Of a DNA stretch of 64,000 bases, positions 25,037 through 31,992 are shown piece by piece. The DNA is taken from positions 1-64,000 of the forward strand of contig NZ_JANIPD030000040.1 of assembly GCF_024609215.1 (NCBI RefSeq), read 5' to 3'. The notes under the pieces were generated by a model that was not told the DNA's origin, ran no database searches, and saw only the letters and a program-made list of their open reading frames with translations. Position 1 is the stretch's first letter. Every line of letters begins with the position of its first letter. Source of the stretch: Curtanaerobium respiraculi (GTDB lineage Bacteria > Actinomycetota > Coriobacteriia > Coriobacteriales > Eggerthellaceae). Position numbers and translations under genes: made by a program.

Positions 25037-26497
25037 CTAGGCCAAAGCGGCATGGGCGGCATTGGCGCCTGAGAACCGGCCCGACGTGTAGGCGAAGTTC
25101 AAGCCGCAACCGCCTGCGGGATAGTCGTCGTAGATGAATGTGCCGCAGCATACCTCGCCCGCCGCGTACAGGTTGGGGATGGGGTTGCCCTGCTCGTCCA
25201 GTACGCGGAATTGCGTGTCAACGTGGTATCCGCCGAAGCTGCCGTGTGTGCACACACCCATCTGCAGCACGTAGTACGGTGCCTGCGTGAGCGGCAGCAG
25301 CTTGTCGGCCTTCTTGTTGAACTGGGTATCCGCGCCGGCGGCGGCGAGCGCATTGTAGCTGTCGAGCGCTGCCTGCGCTGTGGCGCCGTCGATCCCCAGC
25401 TTCGAAGCCGCATCGGATACCGTATCCGCTTTCGCGAACATGCCCCGGCGCAGGCCGAACTCCATCTTCCTCTTCAGCGCATCGGTGAGCGCGTCATAGG
25501 CTGCCTGGTCGTAGATGGCGTAGAACTTCTGATCTGCGAAATGCGCGACGGTGTAATAAATGTCGTGGGTCTGGCCAGCTTCGTTGGCGAAGCGATTGCC
25601 GGCGGAATCGATCCACAACGTGTTGCCGTTGATGAGCTTGGACTGGCCGGGTTCCACGGGGCAGGCGAGGATGCCGTTCGTACCGCCGTGGCCGATGTAG
25701 GCGGCGCCCAAGTCGAGGCCCATCTGCAGGCCCTCGCCGGTAAGGCCGAGGCCGACCTCGGTGTATACGCCGGAGTAGTCGGGCATGTACTTGTCGATCA
25801 TCTCGGCATTGCGGCAGAATCCGCCGGAGGCGATGATCGTCTGCTTCGCGTTGAAGCGCAGCAGCGTCTCGTGGTTGACGCGTGCGGTTGCGCCGCAAAC
25901 CTTGCCCGAGCCGTCGACGATAAGGCTCTCAGCGGGCGTGTTGAAGCGGAATTCGACACCGTTCTTATAGGCGAGCTCGGTGACCGGCACTAGGTACTCG
26001 CGGGCGTTGTGCACGGCGTTGTGCCCGCGGGGCACGGTGTCCTTGCCCTTGATGGAGACCTGCTCCTTGAAGGGCACGCCCAGCTCTTGCAGCCAGTCGA
26101 TGGTCTCGCCGAAATGGTCGGCGCAGAACCTCTGCATGTCGTAGTCGAGCTTGTTGCCGTTGCGCGAGAGGAAGTACTGCAGCAACGCGTCGGGCGTGTC
26201 ATCAATGCCGGCGGCCTGCTGCAGCTTGGTACCCGCACCGTAGAGCGTGCCCAGGGCAAGCGAGCTGGAACCCGCCTGCCACGGCATCTTCTCGATCAAT
26301 ATGGTTTTGGCGCCGGAGTCCGCCGCCATCGCCGCCGCCGTGGTGCCCGCACCTCCGCCGCCGATCACCAACACGTCGCAATTAATTTCCTTGTCTGCCT
26401 TGCCGCAGCCCGTCAGGTCGGCAAGCGCGACCGTTGCCAAGCCGATGCCCGCCAATCCGAAGAATTGCCGGCGCGACAGAGTTTTATTGAGTTCCAT
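25037..26497 (-). CDS. Tat-exported FAD reductase, fumarate reductase-like
   Basis: 486 aa. The N terminus carries a twin-arginine motif (SRRQFFGLAG, residues 8-17) and a lipobox-like LTGC, so it is probably a Tat-exported lipoprotein. A dinucleotide-binding GGGGAG motif follows (VLVIGGGGAGTTAAAMAADS), then the FAD_binding_2 fold of soluble fumarate reductase/urocanate reductase-like enzymes, and a C-terminal CGTFIYDDYPAGGCG segment. No haem or covalent FMN motif is visible, so a partner must supply electrons. The acceptor is unknown. It is a likely target of the downstream LuxR regulator. Confidence 0.83.
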   Translation of the reverse strand: MELNKTLSRRQFFGLAGIGLATVALADLTGCGKADKEINCDVLVIGGGGAGTTAAAMAADSGAKTILIEKMPWQAGSSSLALGTLYGAGTKLQQAAGIDDTPDALLQYFLSRNGNKLDYDMQRFCADHFGETIDWLQELGVPFKEQVSIKGKDTVPRGHNAVHNAREYLVPVTELAYKNGVEFRFNTPAESLIVDGSGKVCGATARVNHETLLRFNAKQTIIASGGFCRNAEMIDKYMPDYSGVYTEVGLGLTGEGLQMGLDLGAAYIGHGGTNGILACPVEPGQSKLINGNTLWIDSAGNRFANEAGQTHDIYYTVAHFADQKFYAIYDQAAYDALTDALKRKMEFGLRRGMFAKADTVSDAASKLGIDGATAQAALDSYNALAAAGADTQFNKKADKLLPLTQAPYYVLQMGVCTHGSFGGYHVDTQFRVLDEQGNPIPNLYAAGEVCCGTFIYDDYPAGGCGLNFAYTSGRFSGANAAHAALA

Positions 26498-26672
26498 GGT
26501 GTCCCCCTGTTATGTGTGTTCGACTTCCCTGTGCCGAAGATATTCCGATGATAGGAGGTTCAGGGCGTTCCGTCAGCTGCTTTAACGGGTGGAAAAGGCC
26601 GGGAACGGGTGAGATTGCGCCGGCCATGGACGGGTGAGGGGCCGATTGAGCATCGGGGACCGCTGCTCGCAT

Positions 26673-26725
26673 GCGATCTGCCTGCCGGTGCAAGATAGGG
26701 GGAACGCGAGCGCTGCGGAGATGGG
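26673..26725. repeat. 53-bp dispersed repeat, copy 2
   Basis: Same orientation and nearly the same sequence as 23101-23153. It lies in the intergenic region between the Tat flavoprotein gene and the NUDIX gene. No gene is supported in 26498-26758 apart from this copy. Confidence 0.8.
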
Positions 26726-26758
26726 CTCCTGGGCGATCACGGGAGGCGGAGGGCGAAG

Positions 26759-26806
26759 GCGTCGGCTCCGGCCGGGGGCCGTCGACCGGAGCCGACGCGC
26801 TATAAT
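26759..26806 (+). promoter_or_regulatory. Inverted repeat abutting TATAAT, NUDIX promoter
   Basis: A perfect 13-bp inverted repeat (GCGTCGGCTCCGG at 26759-26771 and its complement at 26786-26798) is followed after 2 nt by TATAAT at 26801-26806. The region where a -35 box would sit is inside the repeat and lacks a TTGACA-like hexamer. Transcription would start near 26813, 34 nt before the NUDIX ATG. Confidence 0.5.
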
Positions 26807-26846
26807 CCCTTGCAGACAATTGCGTGGACGGAAGGGCGGAGCGCTG

Positions 26847-27344
26847 ATGGAACGGTGGGATATCTACGACGGGAACCGCAACAAGACGGGGCGCACCATG
26901 GCGCGCAACGATTGGCGGATGGAATCTGGCGAGTTCCACGCATCGGTTATCGGAGCGGTGCAGACGCCGGATGGACGCTATCTGATCACCCAGCGCAAAG
27001 AGGACAAGGAATGGGGTGCCGGCTGGTGGGAGTTTCCCGGCGGAGGCGTGTTGGCGGGCGAGACCCCGGAGCAGGCCGTCGCGCGCGAGGTGCGCGAGGA
27101 GACGGGGCTCGATGTGTCGGGCGTCCGGGGCGAGGTCGCCTGCAGTTATATGCGCGAGACGCCGGAAGAGCGGAACAACTACTTCATGGACGTGTACCGT
27201 TTCGTGCTCGATTTCTCGGAAGATGACGTGCGCGTGCAGGAAGAGGAGGTCGCGGGCTTCAAGCTGGCAACTGCCGAGGAGATCGCCGAGCTGGGTGCGC
27301 GGGGCGTGTTCCTGCACTACGCGAGCATTCGGAGCATGTTCTAA
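26847..27344 (+). CDS. NUDIX hydrolase
   Basis: 165 aa. A complete Nudix box (Gx5Ex7REUxEExGU) spans residues 66-88. The N terminus MERWDIYDGNRNKTGRTMAR is typical of the MutT-like hydrolases that clean up nucleotide or pyrophosphate-containing metabolites. The substrate cannot be told from sequence. The ATG at 26847 is preferred over the longer open frame because the promoter lies between them. The stop overlaps, tail to tail, the stop of the convergent LuxR gene by 4 nt. Confidence 0.85.
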   Translation: MERWDIYDGNRNKTGRTMARNDWRMESGEFHASVIGAVQTPDGRYLITQRKEDKEWGAGWWEFPGGGVLAGETPEQAVAREVREETGLDVSGVRGEVACSYMRETPEERNNYFMDVYRFVLDFSEDDVRVQEEEVAGFKLATAEEIAELGARGVFLHYASIRSMF

Positions 27345-28855
27345 TCCTCGACGATGCCCAGCAGGTCGAACAGCTCCGGACGGGAATGCACGTTCATCTT
27401 GCGGTAGATGTGCTTCACGTGGGTCTTCACCGTGTCCTTGGAGAGCGTGAGGTCGTTTTGGATCTGCCCCACGGTCCGCTTGCGGGCCAGCAGCTTCAGC
27501 ACGTCGGTTTCGCGCGGGGAGAGCCCGAAGCGGTCGGCCATCTCGCTGCAGCGTCTGTCGATGTCCCCGCGACGCAGGCGGGCAGCTTCTGAGGGCGTGT
27601 CCCCCGCGCTTCTGAACGAGACGTCCCACCGGCCGGCGAAATCCTTTTCCGACACGAAAAGCATGGTGCCGATGACCACGAGCGCGACGGTGGCGGAGCC
27701 GATGATGAGGCTTGCGATCGGAGGTGCTGCAAGCAGGGCGAAGCTTTCGGCGGTCATCCGGCCCGCAATGGAGAAGAGCGCGCGCACGCCGCGCTCGATC
27801 CCGAAAAGCCATACCGCCGAGATGCTGTACCGGTAGGACAGGTGCGCCAGTATGAGCATGATGAGCACGCTGAACGCCGTGTAGCTCGCCATCGCGCAGA
27901 AGTTCGAGACCTGCGCGTTGAGCGATCCGAATGCCGGGATCACCAGGAATGCTCCCATCATCAGCGGAAGGGCGATGCGGTAGAACGTGTTGAACTCGAA
28001 GCGTTCGCCTTTGCGCCAGATGAGCACGAACAGGAGGACTGCAACCGCCATGGTTCCCGGTGCGGAGTGGGGTCCGAATCCCGTGGCATATTGGCTGGTC
28101 TCGCGCATGCCCCATGCGAAGGCGTATACCGCCATGATGAGCACGGGTTTCCAGGGGAACGAGAAGTGCGCGGCGGACGCATGGGGGCGTTCCAGGCGGG
28201 GCAGCCCGATGAACCCGAGCATCGCGAAGGCCAGCGACCCGAAGGGGAGCAGGATCGCGGCTCCCGCGAGCCATGGGGCCGCCAAGCCCTTGCAGAAGTA
28301 CAGTATGAACGCCGCCGCGATGATGGAGGCGCAGTAATAGAGGCCCACGCGTGCGGGTGGGAGGCAGCTGTACAGTTCCGACCAGATGAGGATGATGCCC
28401 GCCGTGCCCGCTCCGCCCACGATGGCGGCGGCGATGCCTAGGGCGCGGCCCGAATCGGGGAAGCCCATGCCGGCGAACGCGCATGCGCCGCCCGCCGTCA
28501 TGCAGAGGCAGGTGAGCAAGTAGAAGCGACGGCGCGCGTAGAGCGGCTCGATGAATCGGTGCGCGGCGGCGCAGCCGAAGAGCACGACGATCATGGATGT
28601 ATCGTATACGTTGTGGATCAGGGAGCCGTCGAAGGCGAACGACGTGAACGACCCGACGAACACTAGTTCGATCCAGGCACGGTACAGGCCGAGGCCGAGG
28701 AAGGCAAGCGGTACGTAGGGAAGCTTATCGACCAGCCAGAATCCCGGCAGCCGCTCCGCCTCGTCTGCCGCCTTCGAAAAATCACCGTCCGCGTTCGATC
28801 CGAGCAGCTCCCGATCGGCCAATGCGGTCGCCCTCTGTGCCGACAACGTTCCCAT
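27341..28855 (-). CDS. Membrane-anchored LuxR-family regulator
   Basis: 504 aa. Residues ~45-415 contain about 12 hydrophobic helices. The C terminus is a LuxR HTH (RFGLSPRETDVLKLLARKRT, then LTLSKDTVKTHVKHIYRKMN). Unlike the other LuxR protein in this window it has only a short linker. AAGGA lies before the ATG at 28855. The open frame runs on upstream for another 1.7 kb, but that is the reverse strand of the flavoprotein gene. It is divergent from the Tat flavoprotein at 29117 and is its likely regulator. Confidence 0.86.
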   Translation of the reverse strand: MGTLSAQRATALADRELLGSNADGDFSKAADEAERLPGFWLVDKLPYVPLAFLGLGLYRAWIELVFVGSFTSFAFDGSLIHNVYDTSMIVVLFGCAAAHRFIEPLYARRRFYLLTCLCMTAGGACAFAGMGFPDSGRALGIAAAIVGGAGTAGIILIWSELYSCLPPARVGLYYCASIIAAAFILYFCKGLAAPWLAGAAILLPFGSLAFAMLGFIGLPRLERPHASAAHFSFPWKPVLIMAVYAFAWGMRETSQYATGFGPHSAPGTMAVAVLLFVLIWRKGERFEFNTFYRIALPLMMGAFLVIPAFGSLNAQVSNFCAMASYTAFSVLIMLILAHLSYRYSISAVWLFGIERGVRALFSIAGRMTAESFALLAAPPIASLIIGSATVALVVIGTMLFVSEKDFAGRWDVSFRSAGDTPSEAARLRRGDIDRRCSEMADRFGLSPRETDVLKLLARKRTVGQIQNDLTLSKDTVKTHVKHIYRKMNVHSRPELFDLLGIVED

Positions 28856-28926
28856 GCCGTCCGTCCTTCTCCCGATGCGCAAGGGGGATCGTCCCTTCGA
28901 AAGGCAAGTGTAGTCGAGGAAGGGAA

Positions 28927-28998
28927 ATTGGGAAACCCGATGTCGGAGATAGGGTGAGGCGGAATGGGTGATGGGAATCACCCCAGGGGTTTCCCAAT
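28927..28998. promoter_or_regulatory. Nested inverted repeats between LuxR and flavoprotein genes
   Basis: A 12-bp perfect inverted repeat, ATTGGGAAACCC (28927-28938) and GGGTTTCCCAAT (28987-28998), encloses a second palindrome, GGGTGAT (28966-28972) and ATCACCC (28977-28983). The block is centred in the 261-nt divergent intergenic region. It is a good candidate for the binding site of the adjacent LuxR protein controlling both genes. Confidence 0.55.
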
Positions 28999-29116
28999 GG
29001 GCGACGCATCGTTCGTCTGCGGAGCGTACCATCTCCCTATCAGATGTTGCGAATCCGCAATCAACAGCGTCGGGACAAGGAAAACCGCGCGGGATCGCAG
29101 CAAAGGGGAGGGATGC

Positions 29117-30769
29117 ATGATGAAGGAGAATATCAGTAGGCGCGACATGCTCAAATTCGGCGGCATCGCTGCAGCTGCAATGGTGGGCGGCACCGCCGTC
29201 GGGGCGGTTGTGGCTCCCGAGCGGGCGCAGGCGGCGCCGATGGTCCGCGAAGGGGGGCATGCGAAATACACCACGGCCGCGGGCCATCAGCGCGAGGAGC
29301 TGCCGAGCTTCCTGCAGGCCCCCGACCCCATCACCGCCATCGATGAGGTGAGGGAATACGATGTCGTGGTGATCGGCGCGGGCTCGGGCGGCGTCCCCTG
29401 CGCGCTGAAGGCATTCGAGGAAGGCGCCAGCGTCGCGCTCATCCAAAAGGAGAACAAGGCGAGCGCCCATGGCAACAGCGGCAGCGGCATCAACCTGGAG
29501 AAGAGCGATCCCGCGAGCATAGCGAGCCTGGTCACGCTGCTCATGAAGGAGTCGCAATGGCGCCCCAACCGCAAGCTGGTGGAGATGTGGGCCCAAAACT
29601 CCGGAGAAGCCGTCAGCTGGGTGATCGATCGATGCAAAAAAGCCGGCGCCCAGGTGGTCGACCAGGGCAATCTGCAGCATGTGCCCATGATCAACAAATA
29701 CGGGTACACGCTCGATATGGTCACCTCGTTCTTCGGGCCAAAGCCGTATTGCGTGGGCGACGGCATGCAGGCGCTTGCCGAGTATGCCGAGGAGCAGGGC
29801 GTCGACGTGTTCTATCGCACCCCCGCGAAGCAGCTGATCCAAGCTTCCGACGGTGCGGTCGCAGGCGTCATCGCCATGAAGCCGGGCGGCGGGTATATCC
29901 AGTTCAACGCCAAACGCGGCGTGGTGCTGGCGACGGGCGATTACCAGAGCGACGAGGAGATGTTGCTGTACTATCTGCCCGACATGAGGAATTTCGACCA
30001 GAAGCAGATCGGCCGCACCGGCGACGGCCATAAGATGGCCGTGTGGGCCGGCGGTTCCGTGGAGAACATCGGCCATACCCATATGCTGCACGACTTCGAT
30101 GCCGCGCCCGCCAGCATGTGCAACATGCCGTTCCTGCGCATGAAGATGAACGGCGTGCGGTTCTGCAACGAACTCGAGGAAATGTCGGTCATGAACAACT
30201 ACCTGCGCAGCGAGGAGGATTCCGGCAACTACACGTACGTCTTCGATAGCGCCTACATGGACAAGGCGGCGGGCTTCCCCGGAAAGCTGGTCGATCCCGA
30301 GGCGCTGCGCCAGTATATGCCCGCCGAGGATGTCGAGCACACGGGCGTCATCGACAGCCAGATCAACACGTGGAAGGCCGACACGCTCGAAGAGCTGGCG
30401 GGCCATTTGAAGATCACCGATGTGGACCAGTTCAAGAAGACCATCGCCCGCTGGAACGAGAACTGCGCCAATGGGAGCGATCCCGATTTCGGCCTGCCCG
30501 CGCAATATCTGAAGGCCATCGACACCCCACCGTATTACGGCGTGCACCTGAAGGTGCGCATGAGCAGCATCTGCGCGGGCGTGAACGTGAACGACGACCT
30601 GGAGGTCACGAGATCCGACGGCTCCCCCATCGGCAATCTGTATGCGGTCGGCAACGTTGCGGGCAATTTCTACGGCGGCATCGACTACCCGCTGGCGGTG
30701 TTCGGGATCAATCTAGGCCGCAACTACACCCAAGGCTACGTCATCGGCAAGAGGCTCGGTGGGATGTAG
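29117..30769 (+). CDS. Tat-exported FAD-dependent reductase (fumarate reductase-like)
   Basis: 550 aa. A Tat signal (NISRRDMLKFGGIAAAAMVG, about residues 5-24) ends near AQAAPM. The FAD-binding GAGSGG motif occurs in YDVVVIGAGSGGVPCAL near residue 88. The rest follows the FAD_binding_2 family, ending with an LYAVGNVAGNFYGGIDYP segment. There is no haem-binding CxxCH or FMN attachment site. The enzyme would reduce a small organic acceptor outside the membrane, substrate unknown. ATG 29117 has GGAGGG upstream. Control by the divergent LuxR protein is inferred from context. Confidence 0.84.
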   Translation: MMKENISRRDMLKFGGIAAAAMVGGTAVGAVVAPERAQAAPMVREGGHAKYTTAAGHQREELPSFLQAPDPITAIDEVREYDVVVIGAGSGGVPCALKAFEEGASVALIQKENKASAHGNSGSGINLEKSDPASIASLVTLLMKESQWRPNRKLVEMWAQNSGEAVSWVIDRCKKAGAQVVDQGNLQHVPMINKYGYTLDMVTSFFGPKPYCVGDGMQALAEYAEEQGVDVFYRTPAKQLIQASDGAVAGVIAMKPGGGYIQFNAKRGVVLATGDYQSDEEMLLYYLPDMRNFDQKQIGRTGDGHKMAVWAGGSVENIGHTHMLHDFDAAPASMCNMPFLRMKMNGVRFCNELEEMSVMNNYLRSEEDSGNYTYVFDSAYMDKAAGFPGKLVDPEALRQYMPAEDVEHTGVIDSQINTWKADTLEELAGHLKITDVDQFKKTIARWNENCANGSDPDFGLPAQYLKAIDTPPYYGVHLKVRMSSICAGVNVNDDLEVTRSDGSPIGNLYAVGNVAGNFYGGIDYPLAVFGINLGRNYTQGYVIGKRLGGM

Positions 30770-30831
30770 CGCCTCCCGAAAAGAACCGTACGTGCGTCCG
30801 GCAGCCTCACCCGTTGGGCGCGCGGGTTCGC

Positions 30832-30869
30832 GGATGGTGCCGCAACGACCCTCCCGCGCGGCACCATCC
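30832..30869. terminator. Hairpin between convergent genes
   Basis: GGATGGTGCCGC (30832-30843) and GCGGCACCATCC (30858-30869) form a perfect 12-bp stem with a 14-nt loop. It lies 62 nt after the flavoprotein stop and 78 nt after the acyl carrier protein stop. It may work in both directions, but there is no T run. Confidence 0.5.
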
Positions 30870-30947
30870 CTATGGAAGCGCCTGGCCGCTCTGCAGCAGC
30901 GGTCGGGCGCTCCTTCATGCGAAGCGGCGGCAGTGCGCGCCGGGCTC

Positions 30948-31169
30948 CTACATAAGAGAATCGATGTAGGCGGCCATTTCTCCGATGGTCTTGATGCCCT
31001 CGGTCTCGTCGAATTCGATGTCCAGCTTCTCTTCCAGGTCGACGGTCATCTCGACCAGGTCGAGCGAGTCGATGCCGAGCGAATCGAGGGTGGAATCCGG
31101 GGTGACGGTCGCAGGGTCGATATCGAGATTCTCGCTCAGGACCTCTTTGATCGCATCGATGGTTGCCAT
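30948..31169 (-). CDS. acpP: Acyl carrier protein
   Basis: 73 aa, acidic and four-helical. The phosphopantetheine attachment motif is GIDSLDLVE with Ser35. Length and sequence are typical of fatty-acid synthesis ACP, carrying acyl chains on a thioester arm. It stands alone here, without fab genes, so it could also serve a special acylation pathway. Confidence 0.93.
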   Translation of the reverse strand: MATIDAIKEVLSENLDIDPATVTPDSTLDSLGIDSLDLVEMTVDLEEKLDIEFDETEGIKTIGEMAAYIDSLM

Positions 31170-31408
31170 TGCTATCCTTTCACGCTGAATTGTCGTATCC
31201 GCATTAGACCATCATTGGCCCGCCCGTGCAAGGGGTAGGCTTTCTCACGGGGAAGGGCGGGATCGGAGGGATCGGCTTGGATCCCGATCCCCAGATCCTT
31301 CGATGCCCATCGTGGCGAGGCCGTCGATCGGCGTGCCGCCAAATCGGGCGGATAGATCCCCGGCCCGTAAATTCCTTACTCATGCGATCCTCAGGTGATC
31401 CTTGAAGA
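31170..31408. other. Intergenic region, no gene seen
   Basis: This stretch separates acpP from the 21-bp repeats. It is rich in GGATC/GATCC words near 31255-31305, and I see no gene in it. Confidence 0.4.
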
Positions 31409-31458
31409 AAACGATAAACGACGATAAAAAAATTCATAAACGATAAACGACGATAAAA
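31409..31458. repeat. 21-bp tandem repeat pair upstream of an ATPase fragment
   Basis: AAACGATAAACGACGATAAAA occurs at 31409-31429 and 31438-31458, a 29-nt period. It is AT-rich in a GC-rich surrounding and lies directly before a truncated ATPase gene. It may mark a deletion or insertion boundary. Confidence 0.7.
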
Positions 31459-31851
31459 TTCGGGCTCGGCCATTCAGATGCTCTTGAAATGGCGAAGCTC
31501 ACGCAGGGCTATGCTTTCGCGTTCCAGGTGCTCGGTTATTTGACATGGAAGAACGGGGGCGATTATAAAAACGCTCTCGGGAATTACAAGCTTTACCTTG
31601 ACGAGTTCGTATATGACAAGATGTGGTCGGAGCTTTCACGGAAGGACAAGCTCGTTCTCTTTGGGATGGCGAAGGCGGGCACGGGAAAAGTCTCTGACGT
31701 GAAGTCGCTTCTGAACATGGAGAGCAACGAGTTCAGCCCCTACCGGATACGCTTGATAAGGAAGGGCTTGATTTCCGGTTCGGAACGCGGATACGTCGCC
31801 TTCACCCTTCCGTTGTTCGATCGATATGTTCTGGAGAACTACGTGGATTGA
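31459..31851 (+). pseudogene. C-terminal remnant of an AAA ATPase
   Basis: About 130 codons remain. Reading FGLGHSDALEMAKLTQGYAF, then AFQVLGYLTW, then LSRKDKLVLFGMAKAGTGKV, then EFSPYRIRLIRKGLISGSER, it matches the C-terminal region of ORC/AAA_16-type ATP-binding proteins. There, the ...LTkGYpFAFQVLGYL phrase follows the sensor region and a winged helix ends the protein. The P-loop half is absent. A start at 31489 would give 120 aa but has no ribosome binding site, so a remnant is more likely than a small gene. Confidence 0.55.
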
Positions 31852-31966
31852 TTCAGTTTTGGGCAGTTGCACCCGAAGCGGGTAGCCGATGAATTCGCGT
31901 TCATCGGCTTTCCCGCATGACCGCGCTAATGGGTGGCGGATTCGAGGACGGGGCCTTGCCGGGGCG

Positions 31967-31991
31967 GCCGCGCCCCGCGGCGGGGCGCGGC
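31967..31991 (-). terminator. GC-rich hairpin directly after fbp
   Basis: GCCGCGCCCCG (31967-31977) pairs perfectly with CGGGGCGCGGC (31981-31991) around a 3-nt loop. It starts 1 nt past the fbp stop codon. There is no T tail, so it may act as a terminator or as an mRNA 3' stabiliser. Confidence 0.5.
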
Positions 31992-31992
31992 A

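Noticed and set aside
28856-30547. Extension of the second LuxR gene to a 1068-aa protein
   Set aside because: The upstream part is the reverse strand of the Tat flavoprotein gene and the intergenic region. A good ribosome binding site precedes the ATG at 28855.
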